Below are positions 37,199 to 48,100 of a DNA stretch of 64,000 bases, one piece after another; the first letter of the stretch is position 1, and every line of letters begins with the position of its first letter. The stretch is from Timaviella obliquedivisa GSE-PSE-MK23-08B (GTDB lineage Bacteria; Cyanobacteriota; Cyanobacteriia; Elainellales; Elainellaceae), in the NCBI GenBank assembly GCA_019358855.1, contig JAHHII010000002.1, positions 374,690 through 438,689 on the forward strand, in the 5' to 3' direction. A program made the position numbers and the translations under genes. The notes under the pieces were generated by a model. The model was not told where the DNA came from. It ran no database searches and saw only the letters and a list, made by a program, of their open reading frames with translations.

Positions 37199-37214
37199 CA
37201 ATACTTCGGTATTG
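37199..37214 (-). terminator. Small UUCG-type hairpin downstream of the exopolysaccharide operon
   Basis: CAATAC (37199-37204), TTCG, GTATTG (37209-37214) form a 6-bp stem with a stable tetraloop about 38 bp beyond the last glycosyltransferase stop. No T-tract follows on the minus strand, so termination is only suggested. Confidence 0.35.
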
Positions 37215-37251
37215 AGTGGACTCAAGCCGCCTGTGGAAGGTTAAAGGTTGC

Positions 37252-38451
37252 TTACTGCTGCGTTTTATTGTTCGATCGCCTTATCACTTTTTCGTAAATC
37301 GACATTAGCTGCCGATAGTTTGTTTCAGGTGTGTAGTGTTGTTCGTAGGTCGATCGCGCTTTTCGTCCCATGGCTAACATGCGTTCAGGGTGGGCGATCG
37401 CCCAGTTAATTTTTTCGGCTAAATCTTGAGGATTTCCTGCTTCAAACAGCAGTCCGGTCTGCCTATCTTCAACAATTTCTGCTATGCCACCGAGTCGTGA
37501 TGCAATGACAGGAACTGAGCAAGCAAAAGATTCAATCATCGATAATCCGAAGGTTTCGTACCAGACAGAGGGGAAAATTAGGAATTGAGCTTTTTGCATT
37601 AAGGCTAAAACTTCTGGCTTCTTCTGCCAGCCTAAAAACTCAATGCGGTGGCTTAAGCCTGCCCGTTGCACCTGTTGCTGAAGGCTGTCTTTAAGGATGC
37701 CATCGCCAACGATTTTAAGAGGGATTTGAATATTTTGAGTAATATATGCATCAATTAAGGTGGTGATGCCTTTCTCTGACCACAAGCGTCCAACATAAAG
37801 GGCGTAGCGATCGGACTGAGAGGGAGGCAAGATAACGGGATCGAAGAGAAAATTGGGTTTGACGTGGATTTTGTGGGAGGGTAAGCCAATTTGCTCCATT
37901 TTGGCTTTTTGAAAGGAAGTAAGGGTAATGTAGGCATCGACTTTTTCGTGCCAAGTACGACGAATGTTATGGATAGCAATCATGGTGGCGATGGCGAGAC
38001 TCTCCGGGAGAGAGTCGCGGTAGCAACGGTGAACAATTCCGGCTAAAGGAACGGTTTTACCCATGCAGGTTTCACAAACTTTGCCGTCTCGGAACAGATT
38101 AGCGCTAGGGCAGATAATACGATAGTTGTGTAGAGTCTGAACGACAGGTACTTTAGCTTCTGAACAGGCATCGTATAGGGAAGGGGATAAAATCGGAAAG
38201 AAGTTATGAACGTGAACAATATCAGGGCGAAACTGCTGGATTCTTTCTTGGAGACGCTGTTTACTCTCGAAGGAATAAACGACAGAAGCCGCAGCTTTGG
38301 CTTTACCGATCGCCCCTTTAATGGATTGATTGTCAGCTTCTAAAACGGCGATCGCATGGTCATGAGATTTGAGCAAAGACATTTCGGCTTCTACGACCAC
38401 ATCTTCTCCTGCCTTGACCTGGTAGTGGTTGTGGGCAATCAAAATTCTCAT
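37252..38451 (-). CDS. GT4-family glycosyltransferase
   Basis: This ~399-residue GT-B fold enzyme has an N-terminal acceptor domain (MRILIAHNHYQVKAGEDVVV). Its C-terminal Glycos_transf_1 domain contains ALYVGRLWSEKGITTLIDAY and the E-x7-E region WYETFGLSMIESF. A cysteine-rich CETCMGK stretch near residue 125 is also seen in related polysaccharide GTs. The ATG at 38451 was chosen because it overlaps the upstream polymerase stop (ATGA). It is the last gene of a five-gene operon for a surface polysaccharide. The sugar donor is unknown. Confidence 0.9.
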   Translation of the reverse strand: MRILIAHNHYQVKAGEDVVVEAEMSLLKSHDHAIAVLEADNQSIKGAIGKAKAAASVVYSFESKQRLQERIQQFRPDIVHVHNFFPILSPSLYDACSEAKVPVVQTLHNYRIICPSANLFRDGKVCETCMGKTVPLAGIVHRCYRDSLPESLAIATMIAIHNIRRTWHEKVDAYITLTSFQKAKMEQIGLPSHKIHVKPNFLFDPVILPPSQSDRYALYVGRLWSEKGITTLIDAYITQNIQIPLKIVGDGILKDSLQQQVQRAGLSHRIEFLGWQKKPEVLALMQKAQFLIFPSVWYETFGLSMIESFACSVPVIASRLGGIAEIVEDRQTGLLFEAGNPQDLAEKINWAIAHPERMLAMGRKARSTYEQHYTPETNYRQLMSIYEKVIRRSNNKTQQ

Positions 38452-39833
38452 AGGGCATTGTCTGCCAATTGTTCTGCACGTTTTAAGCGAGTCTGCCATT
38501 GCAAGCCAATAATGCTAACGACGAATAACATGTAGCCAGGTTCTTCTAACCAGGAAAAGATGCCGCCAAAAATTAGCATATTCAGCACTAGAAACTTAGA
38601 AAGACTATCGACACAAATTTTTTGCCAGGTGATGAACCAAAGATAGAAATAAGCGCTGACACCCAGTATACCCAGGTCGCCCCAAATGCCTGCCCAAGAA
38701 AAGGTGAGGGAAAACATGCTAGATCCAGTGACGGCGTTGGTCAGATGATTGGTATCATTTTCAGCAAATATAGCGGCGGTAACGGGAGTAGTGGTAACTC
38801 CTAAGGGGCTGAGGATTTCTCCATAGTCGGGGATGAGCCAGCCTAATCGTCCGATGGTATGCCCAGGGCCTAAGCCAATGAGCCAGTTGATGGGAGTGGT
38901 GAAAGAGCTATTGATAATGTGAAAAACTGAAAGTTTTGCAGCGAAGCTGTCGATTAATAGAGTGATGTTAAGCCAATAGGCTAAAGCTGGAAACAGGTTG
39001 ACAATGACCCAATAAACGATGGCGATCGCGCCTAAAGTTAGCACAACGTACTTTAAGACCTCAAAGATTTTTTTAAACTTAGTTAGGGTTAAAATAATCA
39101 TTGAGCCGAGGAATACAACAATGACTTGTTTTGAATCCGACATCGGAAATGTTTGGGGAATGAATGCAACTGCGAGGAAAATTTTAACCCAAAGTGAACG
39201 GATCACAGGCTGATTAAAAATGTAGAGAGCACCGGTCAGGGCTACGGCTCCGCCAACGTGATGCCCTGCACCTTGATTTAGGAAAACGCCTTTAATAGCA
39301 TCAGGACCACCAACAATATCAAGTTTTAGAACAAAGTATTGAACGTAAGCAAACAGCACGTTGATAATGCTGGAGATTATCAGAACCCAATGAAATCGAT
39401 GAATGCTGCTGTAATTCATTCGTAAGCCGACGATCGCTAGGAGCAAAATGAAGGGTTCACCAAGGAGAAGAAAATCTAACAGGATGTTGATGATGCCTGC
39501 GTCATTCCAGAAGGCGCTCGCACTAATAATTAATAGAACGGCGTACAAGCCATAAAGTATTTGAGTTGAGAGGTGAACCTGGAGACGAGAGCGAATGCGA
39601 GGCAGCGTGAAAATAAGTAGAAGGAGAGTACAGGCAAAATGGAGAAAGTTGACCGCAGAAGGGACTTTCATTGCCGCTAGTACCCGTGGGTAAAAGGCGA
39701 CAACAAAAGTGAGAATGATCAAGCTAGAGCTTTTGAAAAGTTGGCGGCTGGTGGCGGAAGGAGGAATGGAATAAGGGCGATCGGGTTGAGAGCCGGGTAA
39801 GGAATCGCGGTTGAGCGGAGTATTTTCTAGCAC
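38448..39833 (-). CDS. Polytopic membrane protein, O-antigen ligase/polysaccharide polymerase-like
   Basis: This 461-residue protein has about ten hydrophobic helices (for example SSLIILTFVVAFYPRVLAAM, VLLIISASAFW and MNYSSIHRFHWVLIIS). It has one longer extracytoplasmic loop near residues 320-385 (GLGPGHTIGRLGWLIPDYG). The pattern is typical of Wzy/WaaL-like proteins, which join oligosaccharide repeat units or attach glycans. Flanking glycosyltransferases, with overlaps of 4 and 7 bp, support a polysaccharide polymerase role. The exact reaction is not determinable from the sequence. Confidence 0.82.
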   Translation of the reverse strand: MLENTPLNRDSLPGSQPDRPYSIPPSATSRQLFKSSSLIILTFVVAFYPRVLAAMKVPSAVNFLHFACTLLLLIFTLPRIRSRLQVHLSTQILYGLYAVLLIISASAFWNDAGIINILLDFLLLGEPFILLLAIVGLRMNYSSIHRFHWVLIISSIINVLFAYVQYFVLKLDIVGGPDAIKGVFLNQGAGHHVGGAVALTGALYIFNQPVIRSLWVKIFLAVAFIPQTFPMSDSKQVIVVFLGSMIILTLTKFKKIFEVLKYVVLTLGAIAIVYWVIVNLFPALAYWLNITLLIDSFAAKLSVFHIINSSFTTPINWLIGLGPGHTIGRLGWLIPDYGEILSPLGVTTTPVTAAIFAENDTNHLTNAVTGSSMFSLTFSWAGIWGDLGILGVSAYFYLWFITWQKICVDSLSKFLVLNMLIFGGIFSWLEEPGYMLFVVSIIGLQWQTRLKRAEQLADNAL

Positions 39834-41086
39834 AGGTGTTCAACTCCGCTGGGCACAGGGGAAGTTTGCACAAGAGTTTGGTAAAGCTGCGAGAGTTCTG
39901 CTCCCTTAGCTTGCCAACTATAGAGTTCACGCACTCGCTTTTGTCCGGCACTGCCAAGCTGCGATCGGAGTTCCTCGTTGACTGCCAAACGCACCATGGC
40001 GGAGGCTAAGCCTCGAACCGCTTGCTGAGGATGGAGGGCAGGAATCTTAATGCCAGTTTGCTCTGTAACCTGGACGGCAGGCCCCCCCAAGTCGAGGCAA
40101 AGGACGGGGCGACCCGCTGCCATAGCTTCCATGCAAACCCAACCACCAGAGTCATGGAGACTAGGGTGAACCAGGATGTGACAATCAGCAAGTTTTTCGA
40201 GGGTGGCGGCGCGAGCAAGTCTGCCGAAAAATTTGACTCGTGAAGCGACCTCTAGTTCGATCGCCAACGCTTGCAGACGATGCTGTTCTGCTCCGTCGCC
40301 CAAAATCCAGTATTCGGCGTTGGGGATATTGGCTTGAGCAAAGGCACGGATGCCCAGGTGAAAGCCTTTCCAATGGAGGAGGCGACCCATGCTAATAAAG
40401 CGGATGGGGGTGGCAGATGGGATGGGGCACTGACCGAGTTGGACAATGTCTTCAGTGGATAAGCCAGATTCAGTGACAATTTGGATAGAGCTAGCTCCAA
40501 GATGACGGAGGCGCTGAGCGGTATCTTCTGTCGTCGCGCGAATGACAGCGCTGCGTTGTCCTGTCAGGCGAACAAAGGGGTCGAGTTCTCCAAGTCTACG
40601 GACGGTAGCTCTTGCCCACTCATAGGCTTTGGCGCGCAGGCTAAAGTCTTGCCAAAAACTAGAGGGAGCGGATTCGCCACCGCCAACTGGGCCCCAGACA
40701 AAGGGAATGGGCAGGAAAGAAAGAAAGCTGGGGTTGGAGTATTTGACAAAGGTGACGTGGTGAACAGCGTCGAAGCCAATTTCTTGGTGAAGTTGGCGGG
40801 CAACGAAGTAGGCTTGAATTTGCCACAGATAGTAGTGAACTTGCATAGCTCCAGATTCGCCCCAGCGCCAGCCGCCGCCCCAAATTGGCAGGGTAAAGTA
40901 AACGAAATGAAGGTTAGGAACAGGGTGGCGATCGAGTTCTGCTTGAATAATGTCGCCGCTTTCATCGGGGCGGGTCAGAACCCAGACTTCGTGGTGTTGT
41001 GCCACTGCTCGTACCATATTCCATCCCACTCCAGGTTCTGAGCCTCGACCCGGTTCACAGGAGTATGCCGACATGAGAATTTTCAT
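39827..41086 (-). CDS. GT4-family glycosyltransferase
   Basis: This 419-residue GT-B enzyme starts MKILMSAYSCEPGRGSEPGVGW, the glycine-rich N-terminal motif of a GT4 subgroup. Its C-terminal donor domain carries ISMGRLLHWKGFHLGIRAF and SLHDSGGWVCMEAMAAGRPVLCLDLGG, where the E-x7-E element is replaced by a divergent form. It overlaps the polymerase start by 7 bp and the next upstream GT by 4 bp, so the cluster is tightly coupled. It probably adds one sugar of the repeat unit. Confidence 0.9.
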   Translation of the reverse strand: MKILMSAYSCEPGRGSEPGVGWNMVRAVAQHHEVWVLTRPDESGDIIQAELDRHPVPNLHFVYFTLPIWGGGWRWGESGAMQVHYYLWQIQAYFVARQLHQEIGFDAVHHVTFVKYSNPSFLSFLPIPFVWGPVGGGESAPSSFWQDFSLRAKAYEWARATVRRLGELDPFVRLTGQRSAVIRATTEDTAQRLRHLGASSIQIVTESGLSTEDIVQLGQCPIPSATPIRFISMGRLLHWKGFHLGIRAFAQANIPNAEYWILGDGAEQHRLQALAIELEVASRVKFFGRLARAATLEKLADCHILVHPSLHDSGGWVCMEAMAAGRPVLCLDLGGPAVQVTEQTGIKIPALHPQQAVRGLASAMVRLAVNEELRSQLGSAGQKRVRELYSWQAKGAELSQLYQTLVQTSPVPSGVEHLC

Positions 41087-42225
41087 GGATTCACCTTCTG
41101 AGTTACCTTGGAACGGACAGTAGGGGACTGAGGCAGGAGGGATTCGTAGATTTGGGCGATCGTTTCTGCAACGGCTTCCCAGGTGAATACTTTGACTCGT
41201 TCTAGCCCTTTTTGAATCAGGGCTTGGCGATAGGTGCTATCCCGCCTCAGATGAAGGAGGGCGGCGGCGATCGCTTCTACGTTAAGGGGATCAATAAGTA
41301 CGCCCGCATCACCGACAACTTCGGGCATAGCTGAAGTGTTAGCGGTAATAACAGGGGTACCGCACGCCATGGCTTCTAAAAGGGTAATGCCAAAGCCTTC
41401 GTGGGTAGAAGGAGCTAGGAGCATATCGGCAGCATTATAGAGTTGCAAGAGGGTGGATTGGTCAGGTTTGCCTAAATAGGTCACGAATGATTGCAGGTTA
41501 TGGGCTTGAATCCAGGCTTGTTGCTCTGAGGTGAAGTCTTCGCCAACTTTCCAAAATTGAATGGGAATTTGCTGAGTTTTGAGATATTGAATTACCTGCA
41601 AAATGGTGATGATATTTTTGCGGGGATGGTTAGAACCTACGTTAAGAAGGCAGGTGGTATCCGGTGAAAGTTGATAATGTTGGCGTAGGGCTTCGCGCTC
41701 TAAAGGAAAAAGGGGATGGAAGCCTGATGTGGCGTTGGGAACAACAGTAATTTGAGCCGATGGAATGCCTAAGATCTGGGTGACATCATGGGCAGTTTGT
41801 TGGGAAACAGTAACGATGTGGTTAGCATGCTTCATGCCATGGATCGATCGCCGCCAGAGGGCGTTACTAATCCAGGGCGTTTGAACGGAGCCTTGCAGGT
41901 TTTGAGGATAAAAATAGTTAATCAAATCATGACAAGTAATCACCATAGGCTGATCCTTTAAAGCATAAGCAATATGTCCATCACTATGATCGATAATATG
42001 AACGATGTCTGCTTTGTATAGATGAACGGTACGTGGAAATTTCCAAAAACGCTCATAGTACTTATGAAATCTAGTTTGCCAGGAACGGCTAGAACGACTG
42101 AGAGGAACAGGAGCGATCGCTTCTATTTGCCAATCAGGTCGAACGATTGCAAGTCCAGCAATTAAGCCGTTAGCGTAGATATCCATGCTAAATTCGGGCA
42201 TGGTGCGGACAATTAAGACTTTCAC
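41083..42225 (-). CDS. GT4-family glycosyltransferase (mannosyltransferase-like)
   Basis: About 380 residues. I chose a GTG start at 42225, which overlaps the stop of the preceding GT (GTGA). The frame can be extended to 42345, but that part runs over the neighbour and lacks family features. N-terminal VKVLIVRTMPEFSMDIYANG is followed by a donor domain with NVGSNHPRKNIITILQVI and the E-x7-E region HEGFGITLLEAMACGTPVITA. The pattern resembles mannosyltransferases of the WbdA/B type. It is the second gene of the operon. Confidence 0.88.
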   Translation of the reverse strand: MKVLIVRTMPEFSMDIYANGLIAGLAIVRPDWQIEAIAPVPLSRSSRSWQTRFHKYYERFWKFPRTVHLYKADIVHIIDHSDGHIAYALKDQPMVITCHDLINYFYPQNLQGSVQTPWISNALWRRSIHGMKHANHIVTVSQQTAHDVTQILGIPSAQITVVPNATSGFHPLFPLEREALRQHYQLSPDTTCLLNVGSNHPRKNIITILQVIQYLKTQQIPIQFWKVGEDFTSEQQAWIQAHNLQSFVTYLGKPDQSTLLQLYNAADMLLAPSTHEGFGITLLEAMACGTPVITANTSAMPEVVGDAGVLIDPLNVEAIAAALLHLRRDSTYRQALIQKGLERVKVFTWEAVAETIAQIYESLLPQSPTVRSKVTQKVNP

Positions 42226-43454
42226 AGGTTTCCTCCTTGCCTCAAGATTTTTCGCCAAAGCGTCATTAGCTTTTGGGCGATGCGATCGTGGGTGTAATGC
42301 TGCTGGACGCGGAGGAGACAGTACTGCTGAATTTTTGTTCGCCAAGCAGGGTTTTCGATAAGATCTTGAAGAATTCGGGTTAGGGCAAGGGCGTTGTCCT
42401 CTGGAAATATCAGGTCAGGTCGTCCAATCACGTTAGGGATTTCGCCGGAATCGGAACCAATGACGGGAATGCCCATTGCCATTGCCTCAATGAGAACATG
42501 CCCAAACTGCTCTTTCCAGGTCGGAGTGGTGCGAGATGGGAGTACTAAGACATCAAATTGGCTCATGACGCTGGGTGCCTGATGATGAGGGATGGCTCCT
42601 TGCCACGTAACCCATTCAGATATTCGTTGATCTTGAGCAATTTTCTTGAGGGCAGTTTCGCTGCTGCCAGATCCACAGAGGATCAGGCGGCAGTTGAGGG
42701 ACTGCGATCGCAACTGGTGCAGAGCCGTGAGGAGAGTATCAATGCCTTTTTCAGGCACTAGACGACCCAGGTAGCCGATGCGAAATTCTGGGGGGTCTGG
42801 TTCGACTGCTGGAGCGGTGATAGGGTGGAACAATTCTGGGTCTACGCCCATCTGGGGCATGACTTCAATCAAGCCGCGATAACCCCACTGATGAAGTAAA
42901 TCTGCGCCATCATGATTTCCGGCAATAACCAGGGAGGCAGTGCTGAGGACAAATTGGCGAATCCAGCGGCGAAGAAGGGGAAGCGATCGCGCTTGGTTTT
43001 CCCAGCCAAAAAAGACGAGGGGCATTTGAGTCAGCCGTGACCAGATGGCGAATTCTAAAGCGCAAAGAGAAAAGACTTCTTCTTCCACTTGAATCAGATG
43101 GGGCTGAAAATCTCGGAGGACTTGCCAGACGCGCCAAGGCGCATAAAAATGGGCACCGCCACGTCCAGTCAGGGCAACCGGGGCAGCGTAAATTTTGAGT
43201 TGGGGATAGGGAGATTCTAGGGGAAGGGTGCGATTCCACTCTAGGGATTTCCAGTTAGAGGGAGCGAGCAAGCCAACGGTGATGGCAGGGGCGATCGATT
43301 GGAGGGACGAAGACTGGGAGGATGCAGGGGCGATCGCGTTGAGTTTGCCCTGGTTGATGCCAACCACGTAGGTATGGCTAACAAACAGCACTCGTAAAGC
43401 AGCGTCTGTTGCTGTATCTGGATGTGTTAAAGCAACGTGATCCAAAGCAGCCAT
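42222..43454 (-). CDS. GT4-family glycosyltransferase
   Basis: About 410 residues. The ATG at 43454 has GGAAGAGAGAG just upstream, which I prefer over a TTG at 43469. The N-terminal domain begins VLFVSHTYVVGINQGKL. The donor domain has RIGYLGRLVPEKGIDTLLTAL and the E-x7-E region WKEQFGHVLIEAMAMGIPVIGS. It is the first gene of the minus-strand polysaccharide operon (five genes, 37252-43454). The promoter should lie in the AT-rich 43470-43640 stretch. Confidence 0.9.
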   Translation of the reverse strand: MAALDHVALTHPDTATDAALRVLFVSHTYVVGINQGKLNAIAPASSQSSSLQSIAPAITVGLLAPSNWKSLEWNRTLPLESPYPQLKIYAAPVALTGRGGAHFYAPWRVWQVLRDFQPHLIQVEEEVFSLCALEFAIWSRLTQMPLVFFGWENQARSLPLLRRWIRQFVLSTASLVIAGNHDGADLLHQWGYRGLIEVMPQMGVDPELFHPITAPAVEPDPPEFRIGYLGRLVPEKGIDTLLTALHQLRSQSLNCRLILCGSGSSETALKKIAQDQRISEWVTWQGAIPHHQAPSVMSQFDVLVLPSRTTPTWKEQFGHVLIEAMAMGIPVIGSDSGEIPNVIGRPDLIFPEDNALALTRILQDLIENPAWRTKIQQYCLLRVQQHYTHDRIAQKLMTLWRKILRQGGNL

Positions 43455-43737
43455 TTCTCTCTCTTCCAATTCAGGTTAGGTCAATGAGTCTGCATCACTT
43501 AACCAGAACTTTGAAGCCATATCAGGAAAAAAGTGAAACTTTCTACGAAAAGTATCGCGGACTTGCTCTAAGTTTTCGGGGTCTGAAGTCAACTAATGTC
43601 ATAATTTTGTTTCTGCAATTCTGTAAAAAGGGTTCTAGATAAAATAAAGGCGTTGCTAAATGAAAGTATAAAAATTCATTTCCTGAAGCTTTTCTCTCAA
43701 TGGCTGCTGCTTATAAACCTTATTGCCATAGAAGTCT

Positions 43738-45072
43738 TTAGGAAGGCATGTCTGTTTGCTCAACTGGAATTTCAATGATAAACCGAGTGCCCTTTCCCGG
43801 AGTCGAGTCGCACTCAATCTTCCCATTGTGTTTCTTCACCACAATTTGATAGCTGATGGATAGCCCCAACCCGGTTCCTTTGCCAACAGGTTTGGTGGTG
43901 AAGAAAGGGTTGAACAACTTATGCCTGACTGCTTCGGGAATGCCTGCCCCATTGTCAGAAATTTGTATCGCAACTCGTTCAGAATCAATCGATTGGGTTT
44001 CAATCCAAATCTTGCTAGGATCGTCTTTTAGTTCTTCAGGCGATCGGGTAGTGTCTTGTTCCTGCAATGCATCGATCGCATTACCAATGATATTCATAAA
44101 TACTTGGTTAAGCTGTCCAGGAAAGCAACTGACTTTTGGAATTTGCCCGTAACCCTTAATGATTTGAATTTCTGCCTGTTCTACATTTGCCTTAAGCCGA
44201 TGGTGCAAAATCATGAGTGTGTTATCAATGCCTTCATGCAGATCAACTTCTTTAAAGTCTGCCTCGTCCAACCGAGAAAAGTTGCGCAGAGATGCCACAA
44301 TTTCACGAATGCGATCGGCTCCTATTTGCATCGAAGAAATAACTTTCGGAAAGTCCTTAGCCAAAAACTCTAAATCAATGTCATTAACTTTCTTTTGCAG
44401 CCTAGAATTCGATTGAGGATATTCTTCTTGATAAAGTTTGACTAACTCTAGTAAATCTTGGGTGTATTGATTAGCAGGAGTGCAGTTGCCGTAGATAAAA
44501 TTAACAGGATTATTAATTTCATGAGCCACACCTGCCACCAGTTGCCCCAAAGAAGATAACCTTTCCTGCTGAATTAGCTGGGCATGTGCCTGTTGCAGTT
44601 CTGTAGTACGCTCTGCAATTTTCGCTTCTAAATGAGCACTAAAATTCTTGAGTAAATTATTTTTCTCTTCCAGGGTTATCGTCATGCTGCGAATTTGTAG
44701 ATGAATCTTGACTCGTGCCAATACTTCTTCATGCTGAAATGGCTTGGTAATGTAATCTACAGCCCCAGCATTTAGACCTCTAATTTTGTTCTCCGTCTCG
44801 GACAAAGCTGTCATAAAAATGACGGGAATATTGGAGGTTGCAGGATTAGCTTTGAGGCGATGACATGTCTCAAAACCGTCAATTCCAGGCATCATCACGT
44901 CTAATAAAATCAGATCAGGGCGACTATTTTGTGCTTGTTCTAAGCCACTCTCCCCGTCCATTTCAACCAAAATATCGTAACCTGCGCTGCTCAATGCGCT
45001 ATACAAAACCTCCAGATTAGTAGGAGTATCGTCTATGACTAAAATTGTTTCACCTAAATTGCCACTGACCAT
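43738..45072 (-). CDS. Response regulator-histidine kinase hybrid
   Basis: This 444-residue soluble protein has three parts. A receiver domain (residues ~10-125) has the phospho-acceptor D58 in LILLDVMMPG and lysine in YITKPF. A coiled-coil linker follows. The kinase core has H184 in GVAHEINNP and an HATPase domain ([28 protein letters not shown]). This REC-HK order is common in cyanobacteria and places the kinase under control of an upstream phosphodonor. Immediately upstream on the same strand, 78 bp away, lies a hybrid kinase ending in a receiver domain, so the two probably share a relay. There is no membrane segment. Confidence 0.92.
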   Translation of the reverse strand: MVSGNLGETILVIDDTPTNLEVLYSALSSAGYDILVEMDGESGLEQAQNSRPDLILLDVMMPGIDGFETCHRLKANPATSNIPVIFMTALSETENKIRGLNAGAVDYITKPFQHEEVLARVKIHLQIRSMTITLEEKNNLLKNFSAHLEAKIAERTTELQQAHAQLIQQERLSSLGQLVAGVAHEINNPVNFIYGNCTPANQYTQDLLELVKLYQEEYPQSNSRLQKKVNDIDLEFLAKDFPKVISSMQIGADRIREIVASLRNFSRLDEADFKEVDLHEGIDNTLMILHHRLKANVEQAEIQIIKGYGQIPKVSCFPGQLNQVFMNIIGNAIDALQEQDTTRSPEELKDDPSKIWIETQSIDSERVAIQISDNGAGIPEAVRHKLFNPFFTTKPVGKGTGLGLSISYQIVVKKHNGKIECDSTPGKGTRFIIEIPVEQTDMPS

Positions 45073-45120
45073 GATTTACACCTGTTTTTTAATGGCGAAC
45101 TAAGACCTGACTCTGCGGTA

Positions 45121-45152
45121 AACTGTTTCGTTCTCTAACTGTTTCGTTCTCT
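45121..45152. repeat. Tandem duplication of a 16-bp unit
   Basis: AACTGTTTCGTTCTCT occurs twice in direct succession (45121-45136 and 45137-45152) in the short gap between the two kinase genes. The second copy ends inside the stop codon of the upstream kinase. It looks like a recent slippage duplication. Confidence 0.8.
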
Positions 45153-48100
45153 ATGTGGCATCTTGAAGAAACTGCCGAATTCTTTGGATATTAAATCCTC
45201 TAGCAAGTTGACTGAGATAATTTACGAAGGGCTGGTAACTTTCATGTTTTCGGGCTAGCTTTTCTAGTTCCTCTTGGAGTCCTTTGATCTGTCCCTTTTT
45301 GGCGAATTCTATAAGTGCTGTCAGTTCAGAAATGGGGGGAATCACCATTTCGGTTGTCACTTCACTGCTTTGCACCTTGGTATTTTCGCCGTAAACCCAG
45401 TTCAGCGCTAAATGCTTGGCTAACATGCCATAAAGTTCTTCCGTTTCCACAGGTTTTGCTAAAAAATCATTGCCGCCTGCCAGAATGCTCTTTTGACGAT
45501 CGCACTCGTACACACTCGCGGAAGAGATAATCACAGGGATATCTTTCAGAGGTTCTGTTTGCCGTAGTTGCTCCAGCATCTCCCAGCCATTCATTACGGG
45601 CATCGTCAAATCAGAAATAATGAGATCAGGGTAGTGTTGTTTGGCTTGCTCCAGCCCCTCTTGCCCGTTACTAGCTTCTAAAATATCAAAGCCTAGAGAT
45701 TCTAAAAGAGTTTTCAAAACGGAAAGGTTTTCATCATGGTCATCAACCACTAAAATGCAGCGACGATCGCCTTTGTACCCGAGATTTTTTTTCTGGCTGG
45801 CGATCGCCTTTGCCTTCACCCAATCCTCAGCCAGATTGCAATCAAACTCAAACTCAAACACACTTCCAACTCCCCAGTCACTCTGCACCCGAAGAGAACT
45901 ACCCATCGTTTCAACAATTTTTTGACTAATAGAGAGTCCTAACCCAGTGCCTTCTGCCTGCTTTCTGGTATCTCCAACCTGTTCAAATGGTAGAAAGATT
46001 TTCTCTAACTGATCAGGAGTCATCCCTACTCCCGTATCTTCAATTTGAAACCGTAGACGGATGCAGTTCTCCGGTAGGTTTAGCGCTGTGACACGCATTC
46101 TGACATGTCCCGCATCTGTAAACTTGACGGCATTGCCCAACAAATTAATCAAAACTTGACGCACGCGCTTTTCATCAATTACAACACCCACGGGCAAGTC
46201 AGTTGGGGGTTCGTAAAAAAAATCAATTTTTTTTTGTTCTGCCTTGATCCAACAAATCTCTACAACACCTTGAAGCAAGGACGGGAGATGGCAAGGTTTC
46301 AGGTGCAGTTCTAATTTACGAGCTTCAATTTTAGACAAATCTAAAACGTCATTGATGAGAGTTAATAAATGAGAGCCACACTGATGAATGATTTGCACGC
46401 CCCGCTGATCTTGTTCAGCGATAGTTTGTGAGCGTTCTAAGATTTGGGCGTAGCCTAAAATGCCGTTGAGAGGAGTCCGTAGCTCGTGGCTCATGTTGGC
46501 GAGAAAATCGCTCTTTGCTTGGTTTGCCGAATCTGCTGCTTCCATCGCCTTTTTTAGATCGGCAGTTCGCGCCTCAACTCGAATTTCCAAGTCCTGATTG
46601 AGAGTTTCTGCTCGTTGACGAGCCTCTTCAACCGCAATGACTTGGGGCAGCGTTGTCCAACAAGCGATCGCCACTCCCACGAAAGCCACAATAATCAATA
46701 AGACTAGAATGAGATTATTGCCCTGACGAACTGCATTTTGCGCGAGCAAGGAACGAAACCCCCAGCCTGCTAAAACTGCGCCACAAAGCAATAGGATCAG
46801 GGTAACGACCTGAAACATCAACAGATCTTTAAAGATATTAGGGGCATGAGATTGATATAACTTGATCCACCAGTTGGGCTGGAAGGGAGCAAGTTTAACC
46901 CGCCGAATTGATGCATCGAGCAGCATGATAACAATTGGCGAGAACAAGCCAATCAAGAAATCCTGCCATCCCCAAGCCAGCCCTCCCACAAACAATACGA
47001 TCAATTGCAGGAAGAAAATTCCTAAAGCGAAGCGAGGAGCCAGTACGCCAGGTCTACCGCGCTGAAGCCAAAGCGCAAATTGCATCAGCGTGAAGGAAAC
47101 AAACCACCCGACATTCCCAACCACAACAATTTGAGCAACATTCCCCCAGAGGAGATACACCATTGACAGCCCAAAGACCAGAGTCAAAGCAGGGCCAAAC
47201 ACCCCCCGAGGTGAAACAACGCTTAAAACTGGCGCGAGGTGCTTGTCTTTGGCAAGTTGATACAAAATTCGCGGACTATTAGAAACTGCCGTTGCCATGG
47301 TTAACAGACAAGAAGCTGCCAGCACAAATGTGACAACTAGTGCCGCAGATTGCCCCCAAAAGGGCTTTGCAGCAGTGTATAAATATAAGAACACATCACC
47401 CGTTTGATCAAGAGGAGCCAGCCGCAACACGACCCAAGTGCCTGCAATAAAAATCAGAGCGCCCGTCCACCCTGCCACATTTAAAAAACGAAGTGTCTCG
47501 ATCGGACGACGGCTATCAGCCACAAACGATGATGCAGTTTCGCTACTGTAAGTGACAAATGTTGCAAAAAAGAACCACTTTGCCCAATCAGTAAAACTCA
47601 TTACGCCCCAGTTCCAATCGGTAGGGAAAAACCCAGGACTCTCGGGAGAAAAAATTAACCAGCCTATTCCTTGCAAGCTAAATGTGACCAGCAACCCAAT
47701 GGATGGAAGAATAAAGCAAACAAGCAAAATACTCAATGCACGAGTTCCTGTAATGGCTACTCCGAAAGGAAGCAGCATAAAGAATACCCGCATTACAATT
47801 GTTGGAATTATAATATTGAAGGGTTCTAAATTAACAGCGACAAGATCGGTGAGAATAATCGCATTGAGGGAAATTGCTGAAACCCAGTTCAGCAGATAGC
47901 CAATTGCAGCATAGGTCGCAATAATGGGATAGCGATGCAAGAGACGCGTGATGTAATTAGGAGTACCGCCTGCAATGTTTACCTGATGAATTCCTAAATT
48001 TTTGACTTGATAATTAATGAGTACCCCAATGAGTGCTGCTGGAATCCAGACAAAAATGGATTGTACGCCGATCGCAGCTTTAGTTGCCGGAACTAAACCT